Assembly (NCBI GenBank): GCA_963682055.1
Contig: OY821744.1
Span: 22,048,967-22,112,966, forward strand
DNA: 64,000 bases
Direction of reading: 5' to 3'
DNA from: Primula veris
Taxonomy: Eukaryota > Streptophyta > Magnoliopsida > Ericales > Primulaceae
Of this stretch, positions 55,647 to 64,000 are shown one piece after another (the stretch's first letter is position 1; the number at the start of each line of letters is the position of its first letter). Below the pieces are notes generated by a model. That model was not told the DNA's origin. It was given only the letters and a program-made list of their open reading frames with translations, and searched no databases. The position numbers and the translations under genes are program-made.

Positions 55647-56392
55647 TGATGAGTATATTGACTCACAGTTGACTTTATTTATAACGATACATGATGGCGA
55701 GCCTATTTTTCTTTCTAGACTCGGCTTAATCAATTCACGTCGGCTCCGATCTTCCGAGGTGTCTGACGTGGGTTATATCTGCTTTGGTAACGGGGTGCTC
55801 TTCGTGCCTGCACAAGAAACGAACAGGGGCCCGGGGTTGGTACAAAGTTTTCCCTCTCCGACGATCAAGTCAGTATATGAGAAGACTGAAAGTGGATATA
55901 TAATGAAGGGTGAGGGATCGGGTCGGTTATAAGTCGTTGTGTTAGGCGTCGCAGATCATGTTTAGAAAGCCCGGGTTGTTTTTGCTTTATCTCTCCTCTC
56001 TGTCTTTTTATGTCCCCTTCTAAGATGTATTAGTGGGGGTATTTATAGTATGATCCAGAGGTGTATTAACCCTTAGATCACTGTACTGTGAAACACTGAT
56101 CCAACAGCGTTAGGTCATTTATGACTCTGACAAGAGTACTGTCCTTTTCCGGGGCCCACAGAAGATGGCCTGTTATTGGGCCACGTCGATGAAACACCTG
56201 AAGGGTCCCTCAAGGGAGCAGTAGCATTAATTGGGAAAGTGTACTTGACACGCTTCTTTAGGCCGGCCTAAGCACGGCTCGGCCCCTCAAGATCCGGGGT
56301 GATGCGTCACCCATTGTTGACAAGCCCGGATAGCCTGCTGGGGTGGTGATACTGGCCCAGACGAGGGGGTGCTGACATTCCCTCGCCAACAG
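55647..56392 (-). repeat. Tat element 3' LTR (provisional ends)
   Basis: It runs from TGATGAGTATATTG to CCCTCGCCAACA, starting TG and ending CA. It is followed by GCTCCCTGTCC, the complement of a purine-rich tract. A minus-strand TATA box TATAAATA lies at 56040-56047. The partner LTR is outside the window, so the ends, especially the left, are provisional. Confidence 0.65.
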
Positions 56393-56778
56393 CTCCCTGT
56401 CCGGAGTCGTTGTTAAGGATGAGGTCGACAACGATCATCAGTCGTTACGGGGGCTCCGGTCATTTTGTTCCCGTGTTTGGCGGTGCGGAGATGCCTCGGC
56501 ATGGCCTGTCTTGTGACACGTGTTCTGGTGTTTATGAATTTCTTACACGTGGGGCACGCCCAGTATGCATTTATGAGGCGCCGCCTCTGTCTCTTCGATT
56601 TCATCAATGTCATTAATGTCAAATGGCTGCTGAGCGACACTTGGCAGATGGCCTCTGCCTGCTGTACACGTGGAATGCTTTAATTGCGCAGTGGTGGTTA
56701 CATGTGGGAGTTCGTGTAATGGGCTATTGTTGTCTTTTCACCTTCTGCTAAATGTCTTTTCACCTTCCAGTGGGAGTC
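56393..56778. other. Spacer between Tat LTR and the antisense gene
   Basis: G+C-rich element sequence with no supported gene. It ends at the plus-strand TATA box. Confidence 0.5.
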
Positions 56779-56786
56779 TATAAATA
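56779..56786 (+). promoter_or_regulatory. TATA box of the antisense gene in the Tat element
   Basis: TATAAATA on the plus strand, 113 bp before the ATG at 56899, with a CT-rich leader (56815-56870). It points opposite to the retrotransposon's own transcription. Confidence 0.7.
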
Positions 56787-56898
56787 CCCTCAGTGAAAAC
56801 TCATTTTCACTTTCTCACTCTCTCTCTAAAATTCCACAGCAAACTACTTTCTCTCTCTTCCTTCCCACACTTGGCAAATTCACAAACACCTAACCATC

Positions 56899-59550
56899 AT
56901 GGTCATAGTTCACGGAGCTGGAAAGGGTCCGATGGTTGCTCCGCAACTACGGCGCCTGGCCGTGATGGCCAACGCCTTGCCGTTCCGGGCAATGGTTATC
57001 GACCCGGCCTTGTCGGTGGCTGTCAATGACAACAGTATAATGGTGAGGCAACATGGGCCCGACCTTGATGAGTTTAGACAGCTCTGTGGGATCGATGAGG
57101 GCTTTAAACTCCGGAAATGCGAGAGTGCCGACGAGGTGAACGGGATCGTAGTTGATCCCCAGAGCATGGTAACTCTTTCCCTCTCCACTCTCTTATATGG
57201 GGGCACCGACCTTCCCATTCCGGAGTTACTAGCGGAGCTCTGCGCCTGAACGCAGACTCTCCCTTGCCAGTGGCTGTTGCAGGCGCACCGCGTCTGCGCC
57301 GGGATGGAGGCCCTAAACGTTCTGTTGGGCCCGGCCCTGCCAGAACCGTTGGGGCTGAAAGAACTCTTGGCTTGTTATGAGTTTCTTCAGAGCGAGCCAA
57401 GCTCCCAGGCCAAAAGCAGGCAACCCTATCTGCGGTGCCGGACTTACAATCAGTTAATCACGGGTAACTCCGATTCGAATCGGGGTTATACCCAAGACGC
57501 GATCATGGTGGATGGCGACTGGCTCCGCCGAGATGACCTGGTTCTCCCCACCAGGCCGGGAAGGGTGCTCAGCAACAAGGAATTTAAGGCCACGGTGGCC
57601 ATGAAGCTGCGGGGCCTTGGCGAGGCCAATGTCCAATCGATGGAGGTGGCCCTAAACTGGTGGGGCCTGGACGGGACAGACGCCGGCACGCACGATGCAG
57701 AGCATCTATTGACCTGTGGTTCCCCTACCACTTGCAAGGGGAACGACTTCAAATGGCCCCATAGGACCTTCTGTCATGTGGGAAATTCCTGGGATAGATG
57801 GGAGAAGGAGAAGGGGTTGGAGTCCACCCTACCCCCTAAGACTCTCAGAGGCTGAGGTCGTCGAGGGGCCTCCTGAAAAAACCTTGAAGAAGGTGACAAA
57901 GCCGAAGCCGAAGCCGAGTAGCAAGGCGAGGGCTGTAGAGGTGAGATCTTTCTCTCCTGTAACGGCCGGGGTTCTCTTCGAGACCCGACCTGATGGTATC
58001 GTCCTCCATTACAGGGAGGGGGCGGACGGTATCCGCAGCTATATTGACATGCATGGGAAGCCTCTACCCGAGGTCCTCCCACTGAGCTCTAGAGAGCCCG
58101 TCGTGGGGAGTCCCCTTCACCTAGAAGACAGCCCCTCAGAGGCAGATCCCTCCAGGCCAGGCTTGGGCACCTCACGGACCAGGATACGTTGCCTTTTGTT
58201 TTTCTATGATTTCAGTTTCACACTTAGCTAGATTTTGCTAAACCAGGATACGTTGCCTTTTGTTTTTCTATGATTTCAGTTTCACACTTAGCTAGATTTT
58301 GCTAATTTTTTCTAACTTCCTGTTTGTTTGAACTATGTGGGTGGTCCGTTCTGATGAGGAGGAGGTGGAAGAAATTGCTACCGAGGCGGGGGGTGATGGT
58401 GAGGAGGGAGAGGGGGCAGTCGATGAGGTTGCCGAGGAGCTAGTGGTTGAGGCTGAGGAGGGGGAGGTTGTGTTTGAGGCGGTTGATGTCGGGGCGGGGG
58501 AGAGGGAGGTGGCGGTCTTGCCTCAATCCGGCACCAAAGTTGCGGCGAAGGCCTTGGAGGCCATGGATGATTTGGCGGCTCAGGCCAGACTCGATCGGCT
58601 GGCTCGCAAGGCCCAGCTTGGAAAGAGGAAGGTGGAGGGGATGAAGTCCCTCCGAGAGGGTAAGAGGGCTAAGGTTGGGGGGAGCAACCCGTCTGAGGTT
58701 GTGGTCGTGGAGGAGCCAAGGGTGACGTCGGGACCTACTCAAGGCTCGAGATCCTCCTCCGCCTCCCCGAGTCATAGGATGCCTATACAAACACCCGAGG
58801 AGGTGAAGGTGGCTACGGGGGTGAGAAGTATAATGGAGGCTCACCCCTCCGCCGGGCTGTTTGCTTTGGCTGTGCTTCAGCAACAAAGCGTCGAGGCCGA
58901 CAACCGCGGTCGTGACCTCGCCTCTTCCATGGCGTCGGCCATGGCCATATTCCTCAGGTATGAAACTGTTTTTCACGGTGTCATTTTGAATGTTTTCATT
59001 TATTTCCCAAATATTTTGCTAAGTGTTTGCGTTTTCTCTTGTAGACCTACTTGTTGATGAACCAGTATGTGTATCACCAAGGCCAACTGGTGAGGTCATG
59101 GGCCACGAAGGCCGAGGCTAACGCCAAGCAGGCGGAGGAGGCCCAGAAAGGGGCGGAGGAAGCCCAGAAGCGGGCGGAGAAGGCCGAGAGCCTTAATGCC
59201 TCGGTGGAAGCTCGAAGGGTTGACGCCATGAAGGTTAGGATGGAGGCCGAGGAGCACGCACAGGCTGCGGAAGCAGCTTTAAAGGAGGCTGAGGCTGGCG
59301 TAGCTGATAAAGGAGGCTGAGTGTCGCCTGGGCCCTAAAGACACAGAAGGATTTCAATTCCTTTTATGTCGAAGGTTGGTCCGAGGCGGCTGCTTTTATG
59401 AGGGCGGGACCGGATCATCCGGTGTGGAACGTGGACAATATCATCGTTCCCGTCCCCTTAGCTCCCATTCCCGAGGTGGTTCCCCTAACTCCTTGAGCTC
59501 TTTCGGACGAAGAGGAGGAGGAAGATGAAGACGAGGCCAGCCAGGGCTAG
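56899..59550 (+). pseudogene. Antisense extra gene of the Tat element (Transposase_28-like)
   Basis: A multi-part plus-strand gene lies opposite to pol. The first segment (56899-57855, one frame broken by TGA at 57247) resembles proteins annotated as putative gypsy-type transposon (Transposase_28-like), with GTDLPIPELLAELC, MEALNVLLG and PYLRCRTYNQLI. It shifts frame near 57830 and continues to 58231 with a Lys/Pro-rich linker. Next is an acidic Glu/Val-rich segment with a basic GKRKVEGMKSLREGKRAKVG patch (58335-58957). A consensus donor CAG/GTATGA (58957/58958) and acceptor TTGTAG/ACC (59044/59045) bound an 87 bp intron, though the reading phases do not match in this copy. Then comes an Ala/Glu-rich coiled coil (59069-59310) and an acidic tail ending EEEEEDEDEASQG at 59550. 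Function is unknown. Related antisense genes exist in Tat elements such as Grande. Confidence 0.7.
58180..58305 (+). repeat. 62 bp tandem duplication in the antisense gene
   Basis: ACCAGGATACGTTGCC through TTCACACTTAGCTAGATTTTGCTAA is present twice in tandem (from about 58179 and 58241). It probably lies in an intron, because the frame before it ends there and an ATG-led acidic frame resumes after it. Confidence 0.85.
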
Positions 59551-59810
59551 GGTAGATTTAGATTTTGTTTTCGATGTAATCTCCTTCATGTACTTAGCTT
59601 GTAATAGCTTTCCATGGAATGAAATGAAAAACAATTTTGGCCTTTTGGACTTGTCTTTATTCTTCTGTTTTTTACTTCCATTGTGTGTTTCATATGTATA
59701 CGTGCTCCCAAATGAGTGGGTCCTTATGCTTCGGCATTGGGGCACTCATTTTTCATAACTCAAAACTCACAATTCGAAGTAACACTTAGAAAATATACAC
59801 TAATAGAAGT
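59551..59810 (+). other. 3' flank of the antisense gene
   Basis: Probable 3' untranslated region. AATGAAATGAAAA (59617-59629) may serve as polyadenylation signal. No gene on the other strand. Confidence 0.45.
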
Positions 59811-60290
59811 CGGGGTGCCGTATAGGCTTGGGTGTTCTGAAACACTTGTAAAATATAAGTAAATTGAAACCGGGGTGCCGTATAGGCTCGGGTGTTCTGA
59901 AACACACTTAAAATTAATTTAAATTTAAGCCGGGGTGCCGTATAGGCTCGGGTGTTCTGAAACACGTAGAATTAATTTAAATTTAAGCCGGGGTGCCGTA
60001 TAGGCTCGGGTGTTCTGAAACACGTAGAATTAATTTAAATTTAAGCCGGGGTGCCGTATAGGCTCGGGTGTTCTAAAACACACTTAAAATTAATTTAAAT
60101 TTAAGTGAGGGTGCCGTATAGGCTCGGGTGTTCTAAAACACGTAGAATTAATTTAAATTTAAGCTGGTTTGCTGTATAGGCTCGGGTATTCTGAAACACG
60201 TAGAATTAATTTAAATTTAAGCCGGGGTGTCGTATAGGCTCGGGTGTTCTGAAACACGTAGAAAATTATAAGCATTTAAACCGGGGTAAG
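59811..60290 (-). repeat. Tandem array, 8 copies of 58-60 bp, in the Tat 3' region
   Basis: Units begin CGGGGTGCCGTATAGGC or a variant at 59811, 59871, 59931, 59989, 60047, 60107, 60165 and 60223, with a ninth broken at 60282. Each has GGCTCGGGTGTTCTGAAACAC then an AATTAATTTAAATTTAAGC tail. The array lies between the stop of integrase and the 3' end of the antisense gene. Tandem arrays at this position are typical of Tat-lineage elements. Confidence 0.93.
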
Positions 60291-60373
60291 TTTGCAATAA
60301 CAACAGTTTATTCATAAAAGCCCTCAGGCATATTTACATCAAGTTTACATCCAAACACGAAGGTCAAGTCAAT

Positions 60374-61300
60374 CTATTGATAGTACTTCCTTAGGTTGTT
60401 GACGTTCCAAGGTCGATCCACCAGGACATCGTTGGGAAGGCGACCCAACAGGTATGCCCCGTTCCCTACTGCCCCGAGGATTCGATAGGGGCCTTCCCAG
60501 GTGGGGCCTAGCTTGCCGTCGGACTGTACTCATGTGTTGTTGTTTACTTTCCATAGCACGAGGTCTTCGTCTTGGAAACATCTGGCGTTTACTCTTTTGT
60601 TATAGGAACGTCCCAGTTCGTTTTTATATTCGGCGTTACGGATGGCCGCAACTTCCCTTCGTTCTTCAGCATATTCGAGCTCGAGCCCCATCATTTTTTC
60701 GTTCAGCCCATTCTCCACCATGTTGGTTCTGAGATAGGGGAGTCTGATTTCTAACGGGATGATAGCTTCCATCCCGTAGGTGAGGCTATAGGGCGTCTGT
60801 TGGGTGCCCCGTCTCCTAGTTGTTCGGTATGCCCACATGACATGATGTAGTTCTTCGGCCCATCGTCCTTTGGACTCGTCCAGCCTCTTCTTGATCCCAT
60901 CAAGCACGGTTTTGTTCAACACCTCTGCTTGTCCGTTGCACTGGGGGTACGACGGGGTCGAGTAATAGTTCCTGATGTGATATTTTGCATACATCGCTTT
61001 TAATTTAGCTCCGGTGAACTGGTCCCCATTATCTGCGACTATCGAGTAGGGGATTCCAAATCTTGTGATCACATCTCTCCAGAGGAACCTGATCACCTCA
61101 GCCTCCGTTATCTTTGCTAATGCCACGGCCTCTACCCACTTCGAGAAGTAGTTAGTGACCATGAGGAGGAACTTTTTGCCCCCCGGGGCCTGAGGGAATG
61201 GTCCGACGATGTCCATGCCCCATTGTGCGAAGGGCCAAGGTGAGGTCACACTGCTCATTTTTTGGCCGGGGCTCGAGGCATGGGCGTGTATTTCTGACAC
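60374..61300 (-). pseudogene. Tat element integrase core and C-terminus (broken)
   Basis: The minus-strand frame reads a DDE integrase. GMDIVGPFP holds the first Asp, SIVADNGDQFTG the second, and NGQAEVLNKTV the Glu. C-terminal blocks follow (AYRTTRRRGTQQTPYSLTYGMEA, and LGPTWEGPYRIL past the stop). A TGA at 60530-60532 interrupts the frame, which otherwise runs to a TAG at 60374-60376. It is out of frame with the main pol frame by one base at an A6 tract near 61261, where the two frames overlap. Confidence 0.9.
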
Positions 61301-64000
61301 TTCTCACACTTGAGTACGAATGCTTTGGAATCATTTTGCATGAGGGGCCACCAATATCCGTGGGTCAAGGCTCGGTTTGCCAGCGACCTGTCCCCGGTGT
61401 GGCTACCACACGTTCCTTCGTGTATTTCCTCCATGACCCTTACTACCATATCGGGGTGGACGCAGAGGAGGTAGGGCCCGGAGAACGACCTCTTATAGAA
61501 TTTATCGTTGGGAGTTAGCCAGAATCCCAATGCCTTTCTCCTTATTTTTTCAGCCTCTTTCTTATCGTCGGGAAGATCACCGGAGCGATGGTATTCGATT
61601 ATGGGGTCCATCCAACTCAGCTCCGGTGGGAGGTCGGTCACCATGTTAATTCTTGCCTTAGCCTCGATGCTAGGAGAAGGGACGTATTCTACGGTGATGA
61701 CTCTCTCTTTTTTATCACTCATGGCCGAGGCTAGGGTTGCTAGTGCATCGGCGTGGGTGTTCTCATTTCTGTTGGTGTTGACGATTTCTCGACACTCGAA
61801 GTTCTGGAGTATACCGGAGGCGATGGCTATGTAGCTTGCCATTCTTTCGTCCTTTGTCTGAAACTCACCACTAATCTGGCTGCTGACTAACTGGGAGTCA
61901 GTGTGCACCAGTATCTTCCTGACCCCGAGGCTCCGTGCCATTTTCAAGCCGGCAATCACGACCTCGTATTCGGCCTCGTTATTGGTGGCTCGGAAGCCAA
62001 GTTGGATTGACTTCTCGATCACGTCGCCTTGGGGGGACCGGAGTACAATGCCAAGATCGGATCCCCTTTTGTTGGCGGCTCCATCCGCATGCAAGGTCCA
62101 CGTCTCTAGGGCACGATCCGTGGTGTCAGGACATAGGGTTGTTCCGGTGAACTCCGCTACAAAGTCGGCCAGGGCCTGACCTTTGACGGAGGTTCGTGGC
62201 TCATAACGGATGTCGTAAGCGTTTAAGTGACAGGCCCACTTCATCATTCGTCGAGAGAGATCCCCCTTTTGGATTATTTCTCGAACGGGCTGATCGGTAT
62301 AGACCACGATGCTGTGTGCCGAGAAGTAGTGAACTAGCTTTCGTGAGGCCATGACGAGGGCTAGGACGAGCTTTTCCAGGGGCATATACCTAGCCTCGGC
62401 GTCGAGGAGTGTCTTGCTCACGTAGTAGACGGGCCTTTGCTCCCTATCAAGTTCCTTGATGAGGATGGCGCTTACCGCTATCTCGGACACCGCAAGATAT
62501 AGGGCAAGGACATCCTCGGTATCCGGCTTCATCAATAGGGGTGCGCTGCCAAGGTAATCTGCAAGCTCCGTGAATGCTCTCCGGCATTCGTCGTTCCATT
62601 CAAACTTCTTATAGGCTTTCAGAGCCGTAAAAAATGGCTTGCAACGGTCCCCGAACCGGGCAATAAAATGGTTTAGGGCGGCAGCCATCCCGGCTAGCTT
62701 TTGTATGTCCTTTCTCTTTTCAGGGGTTCTCAAGTTCTTCAAGGCAGAGATTTGATCCGGGTTTGCCTCTATGCCATGGTGGGTCACCATGAACCCTAAG
62801 AACTTGTCGGCCCCTACCCCGAAGGCACATTTGGAGGCATTCAGCTTCAGGTCGTGCCTCCGGATTGTTTTGAACACCTCTCTGAGGTCGGATAGATGGT
62901 CCCCCTCTTGGACGCTTTTTACCACCATGTCATCAATATAGACCTCCATGGTCCGGCCTATATTCTTAGAGAATATCTTGGTGACCATTCTCTGATACGT
63001 TGCCCCGGCATTCTTGAGCCCGAACGGCATCACTTTGTAGCAAAAAATTCCCCTCGGGGTTATGAAGGCAGTTTTTTCTTGGTCAGCTTCCGACATAGGT
63101 ATTTGGTGGTAGCCGGAGCAGGCATCCAGGAAGCTCATTCTGGCGGCCCCGGCAGTGGATTCCACTATTTGATCAATTTTGGGCAAGGGGAAAGGATCTT
63201 TGGGACAGGCTCGATTAAGGCTGGTGTAATCAATGCACACGCGCAGCTTTCCGTTCTTTTTGGGGACCACCACGGGGTTGGCGAGCCATCTTGGGTAATA
63301 GATTTCTTTGATGGCTCCAGCCAACAGAAGCTTGTGTACCTCCTCGTTTATGGCATCGGCATGCTTTGGACTGACACGGCGTCCCTTTTGCATTGTAGGC
63401 TTGGCCTCCGGATTGACGTTCAATTGGTGGCAGGCAAGGTCGGGACTGATACCCGGCATTTCGCTCGGGGTCCACGCAAAGTTATCAAGGTATTGAAGCA
63501 AGAGCTCGATGAGATCGGTAATCTCGGGCTCTCTCAGCTTCGCGCCCACCATAAAAAAGTGGTCCTCATCGTACCCCGGGATCTGGACCTTCAGCAATCC
63601 TCCCTCTACCTTGTCTTCAGCCTCTGGACCCATCATTTTACTCAGCTCCCTCAGCAGCTTGGGGTCCTCCGTTTCTATATTCATGATGCTCTGAACCGGC
63701 ACTGGTTTTTCGTCGGAGTACACGGCCATGGCACAGCTTCGCGAGACTTTTTGGTTTCCCGATATGGTCTCTACTCCAGTCACAGTTGGGTACTTGACCT
63801 TTTGGTGCAGAGTGGAGGAGATGCCTTCTATCTCATGAAGCCACGCACGTCCTAGTATGACGTTGTAACCGGAGGAGACGTCCACCACCGTGAACTCCAC
63901 ACTCATAACCTTGGTTCCTATTTTAACCGGCAAGGTTATGTTCCCTCTAGGCTGGACAGCCTCAGAGTTGAATCCGTACAGGGGAGGGGCGTTAGTATCT
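61255..64000 (-). CDS. Tat-lineage gypsy pol (protease end, RT, RNase H x2, integrase zinc domain), partial
   Basis: The frame is open from the window edge to 61255, so its start lies outside. Domains in order: protease end (DVSSGYNVILGRAWLHEI); reverse transcriptase with WLANPVVVPKKNGKLRVCIDY, FLDACSGYHQIPM and the catalytic YIDDMVVKS (62929-62940 for YIDD); RNase H1 with VVYTDQPVREII and ADFVAEF; a second, archaeal-type RNase H (LHADGAANKRGSDLGIVL, NNEAEYEVVIAGL, THADALATLAS); and the integrase HHCC domain (H...CGSHTGDRS, then CEKCQKY). The tandem RNase H pair places it in the Tat lineage. It stops at TGA (61255-61257) just after an A6 tract, before the integrase core, which continues in the -1 frame. 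Confidence 0.93.
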   Translation of the reverse strand, partial: DTNAPPLYGFNSEAVQPRGNITLPVKIGTKVMSVEFTVVDVSSGYNVILGRAWLHEIEGISSTLHQKVKYPTVTGVETISGNQKVSRSCAMAVYSDEKPVPVQSIMNIETEDPKLLRELSKMMGPEAEDKVEGGLLKVQIPGYDEDHFFMVGAKLREPEITDLIELLLQYLDNFAWTPSEMPGISPDLACHQLNVNPEAKPTMQKGRRVSPKHADAINEEVHKLLLAGAIKEIYYPRWLANPVVVPKKNGKLRVCIDYTSLNRACPKDPFPLPKIDQIVESTAGAARMSFLDACSGYHQIPMSEADQEKTAFITPRGIFCYKVMPFGLKNAGATYQRMVTKIFSKNIGRTMEVYIDDMVVKSVQEGDHLSDLREVFKTIRRHDLKLNASKCAFGVGADKFLGFMVTHHGIEANPDQISALKNLRTPEKRKDIQKLAGMAAALNHFIARFGDRCKPFFTALKAYKKFEWNDECRRAFTELADYLGSAPLLMKPDTEDVLALYLAVSEIAVSAILIKELDREQRPVYYVSKTLLDAEARYMPLEKLVLALVMASRKLVHYFSAHSIVVYTDQPVREIIQKGDLSRRMMKWACHLNAYDIRYEPRTSVKGQALADFVAEFTGTTLCPDTTDRALETWTLHADGAANKRGSDLGIVLRSPQGDVIEKSIQLGFRATNNEAEYEVVIAGLKMARSLGVRKILVHTDSQLVSSQISGEFQTKDERMASYIAIASGILQNFECREIVNTNRNENTHADALATLASAMSDKKERVITVEYVPSPSIEAKARINMVTDLPPELSWMDPIIEYHRSGDLPDDKKEAEKIRRKALGFWLTPNDKFYKRSFSGPYLLCVHPDMVVRVMEEIHEGTCGSHTGDRSLANRALTHGYWWPLMQNDSKAFVLKCEKCQKYTPMPRAPAKK

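Larger units (their letters stand above)
55647..64000 (-). mobile_element. Tat-lineage Ty3/gypsy retrotransposon (partial, runs off edge)
   Basis: From right to left it carries protease end, RT, RNase H, a second RNase H, integrase zinc domain, integrase core, a tandem array, a divergently oriented extra gene and a 3' LTR. The second RNase H and the 3' extra region are Tat hallmarks. Gag, most of protease and the 5' LTR lie beyond the window. Premature stops and frameshifts show that this copy is defective. G+C content is clearly higher than in the surroundings. Confidence 0.9.

Noticed and set aside
57716..58082. Minus-strand frames opposite the antisense gene (for example 57774-58082)
   Set aside because: They are G+C-rich shadow frames without domains, whereas the plus strand has TATA box, splice sites and domain-like order.
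62896..63855. 319-aa plus-strand frame
   Set aside because: It is antisense to the conserved reverse transcriptase and protease coding region of the Tat element and shows no domain of its own.

Overview
The window looks like AT-rich nuclear DNA of a eudicot plant. It has dense nested LTR retrotransposons (Copia and Tat-lineage Ty3/gypsy), Mutator-like (MULE), hAT, PIF/Harbinger, Stowaway and CACTA-type DNA transposons and a LINE remnant. Only two ordinary host genes are supported: a potato-type-I serine protease inhibitor (25368-25673, +) and a two-exon leucine-rich-repeat gene of the PII-2 (Piriformospora indica-insensitive 2) type (50017-53287, +). The species cannot be named from this sequence. 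No tRNA, rRNA or CRISPR was recognised.

Layout. 1-4.2 kb: intergenic repeats, including a 5 x 71 bp tandem array and a paired repeat structure. 4.46-10.89 kb: an old Copia element with 193 bp LTRs on the minus strand, about 8% diverged and possibly nested in a hAT-like element. 12.7-13.7 kb: decayed MULE transposase. 13.7-20.6 kb: AT-rich repeats. 20.66-22.85 kb: two LTR fragments. 24.2-25.0 kb: two interlaced foldback MITEs. 25.1-25.7 kb: protease inhibitor gene with a duplicated upstream block, followed by a hAT MITE and a Harbinger MITE, both with target-site duplications. 30.66-37.08 kb: a complete, apparently intact MULE with 248 bp terminal inverted repeats that matched at every position compared, a perfect 9 bp target duplication, an 893-aa transposase and a 453-aa companion protein. 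38.1-49 kb: a LINE ORF1 remnant interrupted by an old Copia, itself interrupted inside its integrase by a very young gag-only Copia element (43277-48080, 5 bp target duplication). 50.0-53.3 kb: LRR gene. 55.6-64 kb: a Tat-lineage gypsy element on the minus strand, running off the right edge, with an extra gene on the opposite strand and a tandem array between that gene and pol.

The main candidate for something undescribed is a short CpG-rich dyad, CGAYCGRTCG. It forms clusters in the MULE (12 copies at the left end, 8 between its two genes, 6 at the right end) and in both LTRs of the unrelated young Copia element (6 copies each, just upstream of the LTR TATA box). The MULE and LTR clusters also share spacer sequence. 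Related clusters with the core GAYCGRTC or AATCGGYT lie upstream of TATA boxes in two other LTR fragments. This suggests a cis-regulatory or anti-silencing module used by, or exchanged between, different transposon classes. The MULE's transposase and its 453-aa companion are the obvious candidates to bind it. The arrays are seen directly; their function is inference.
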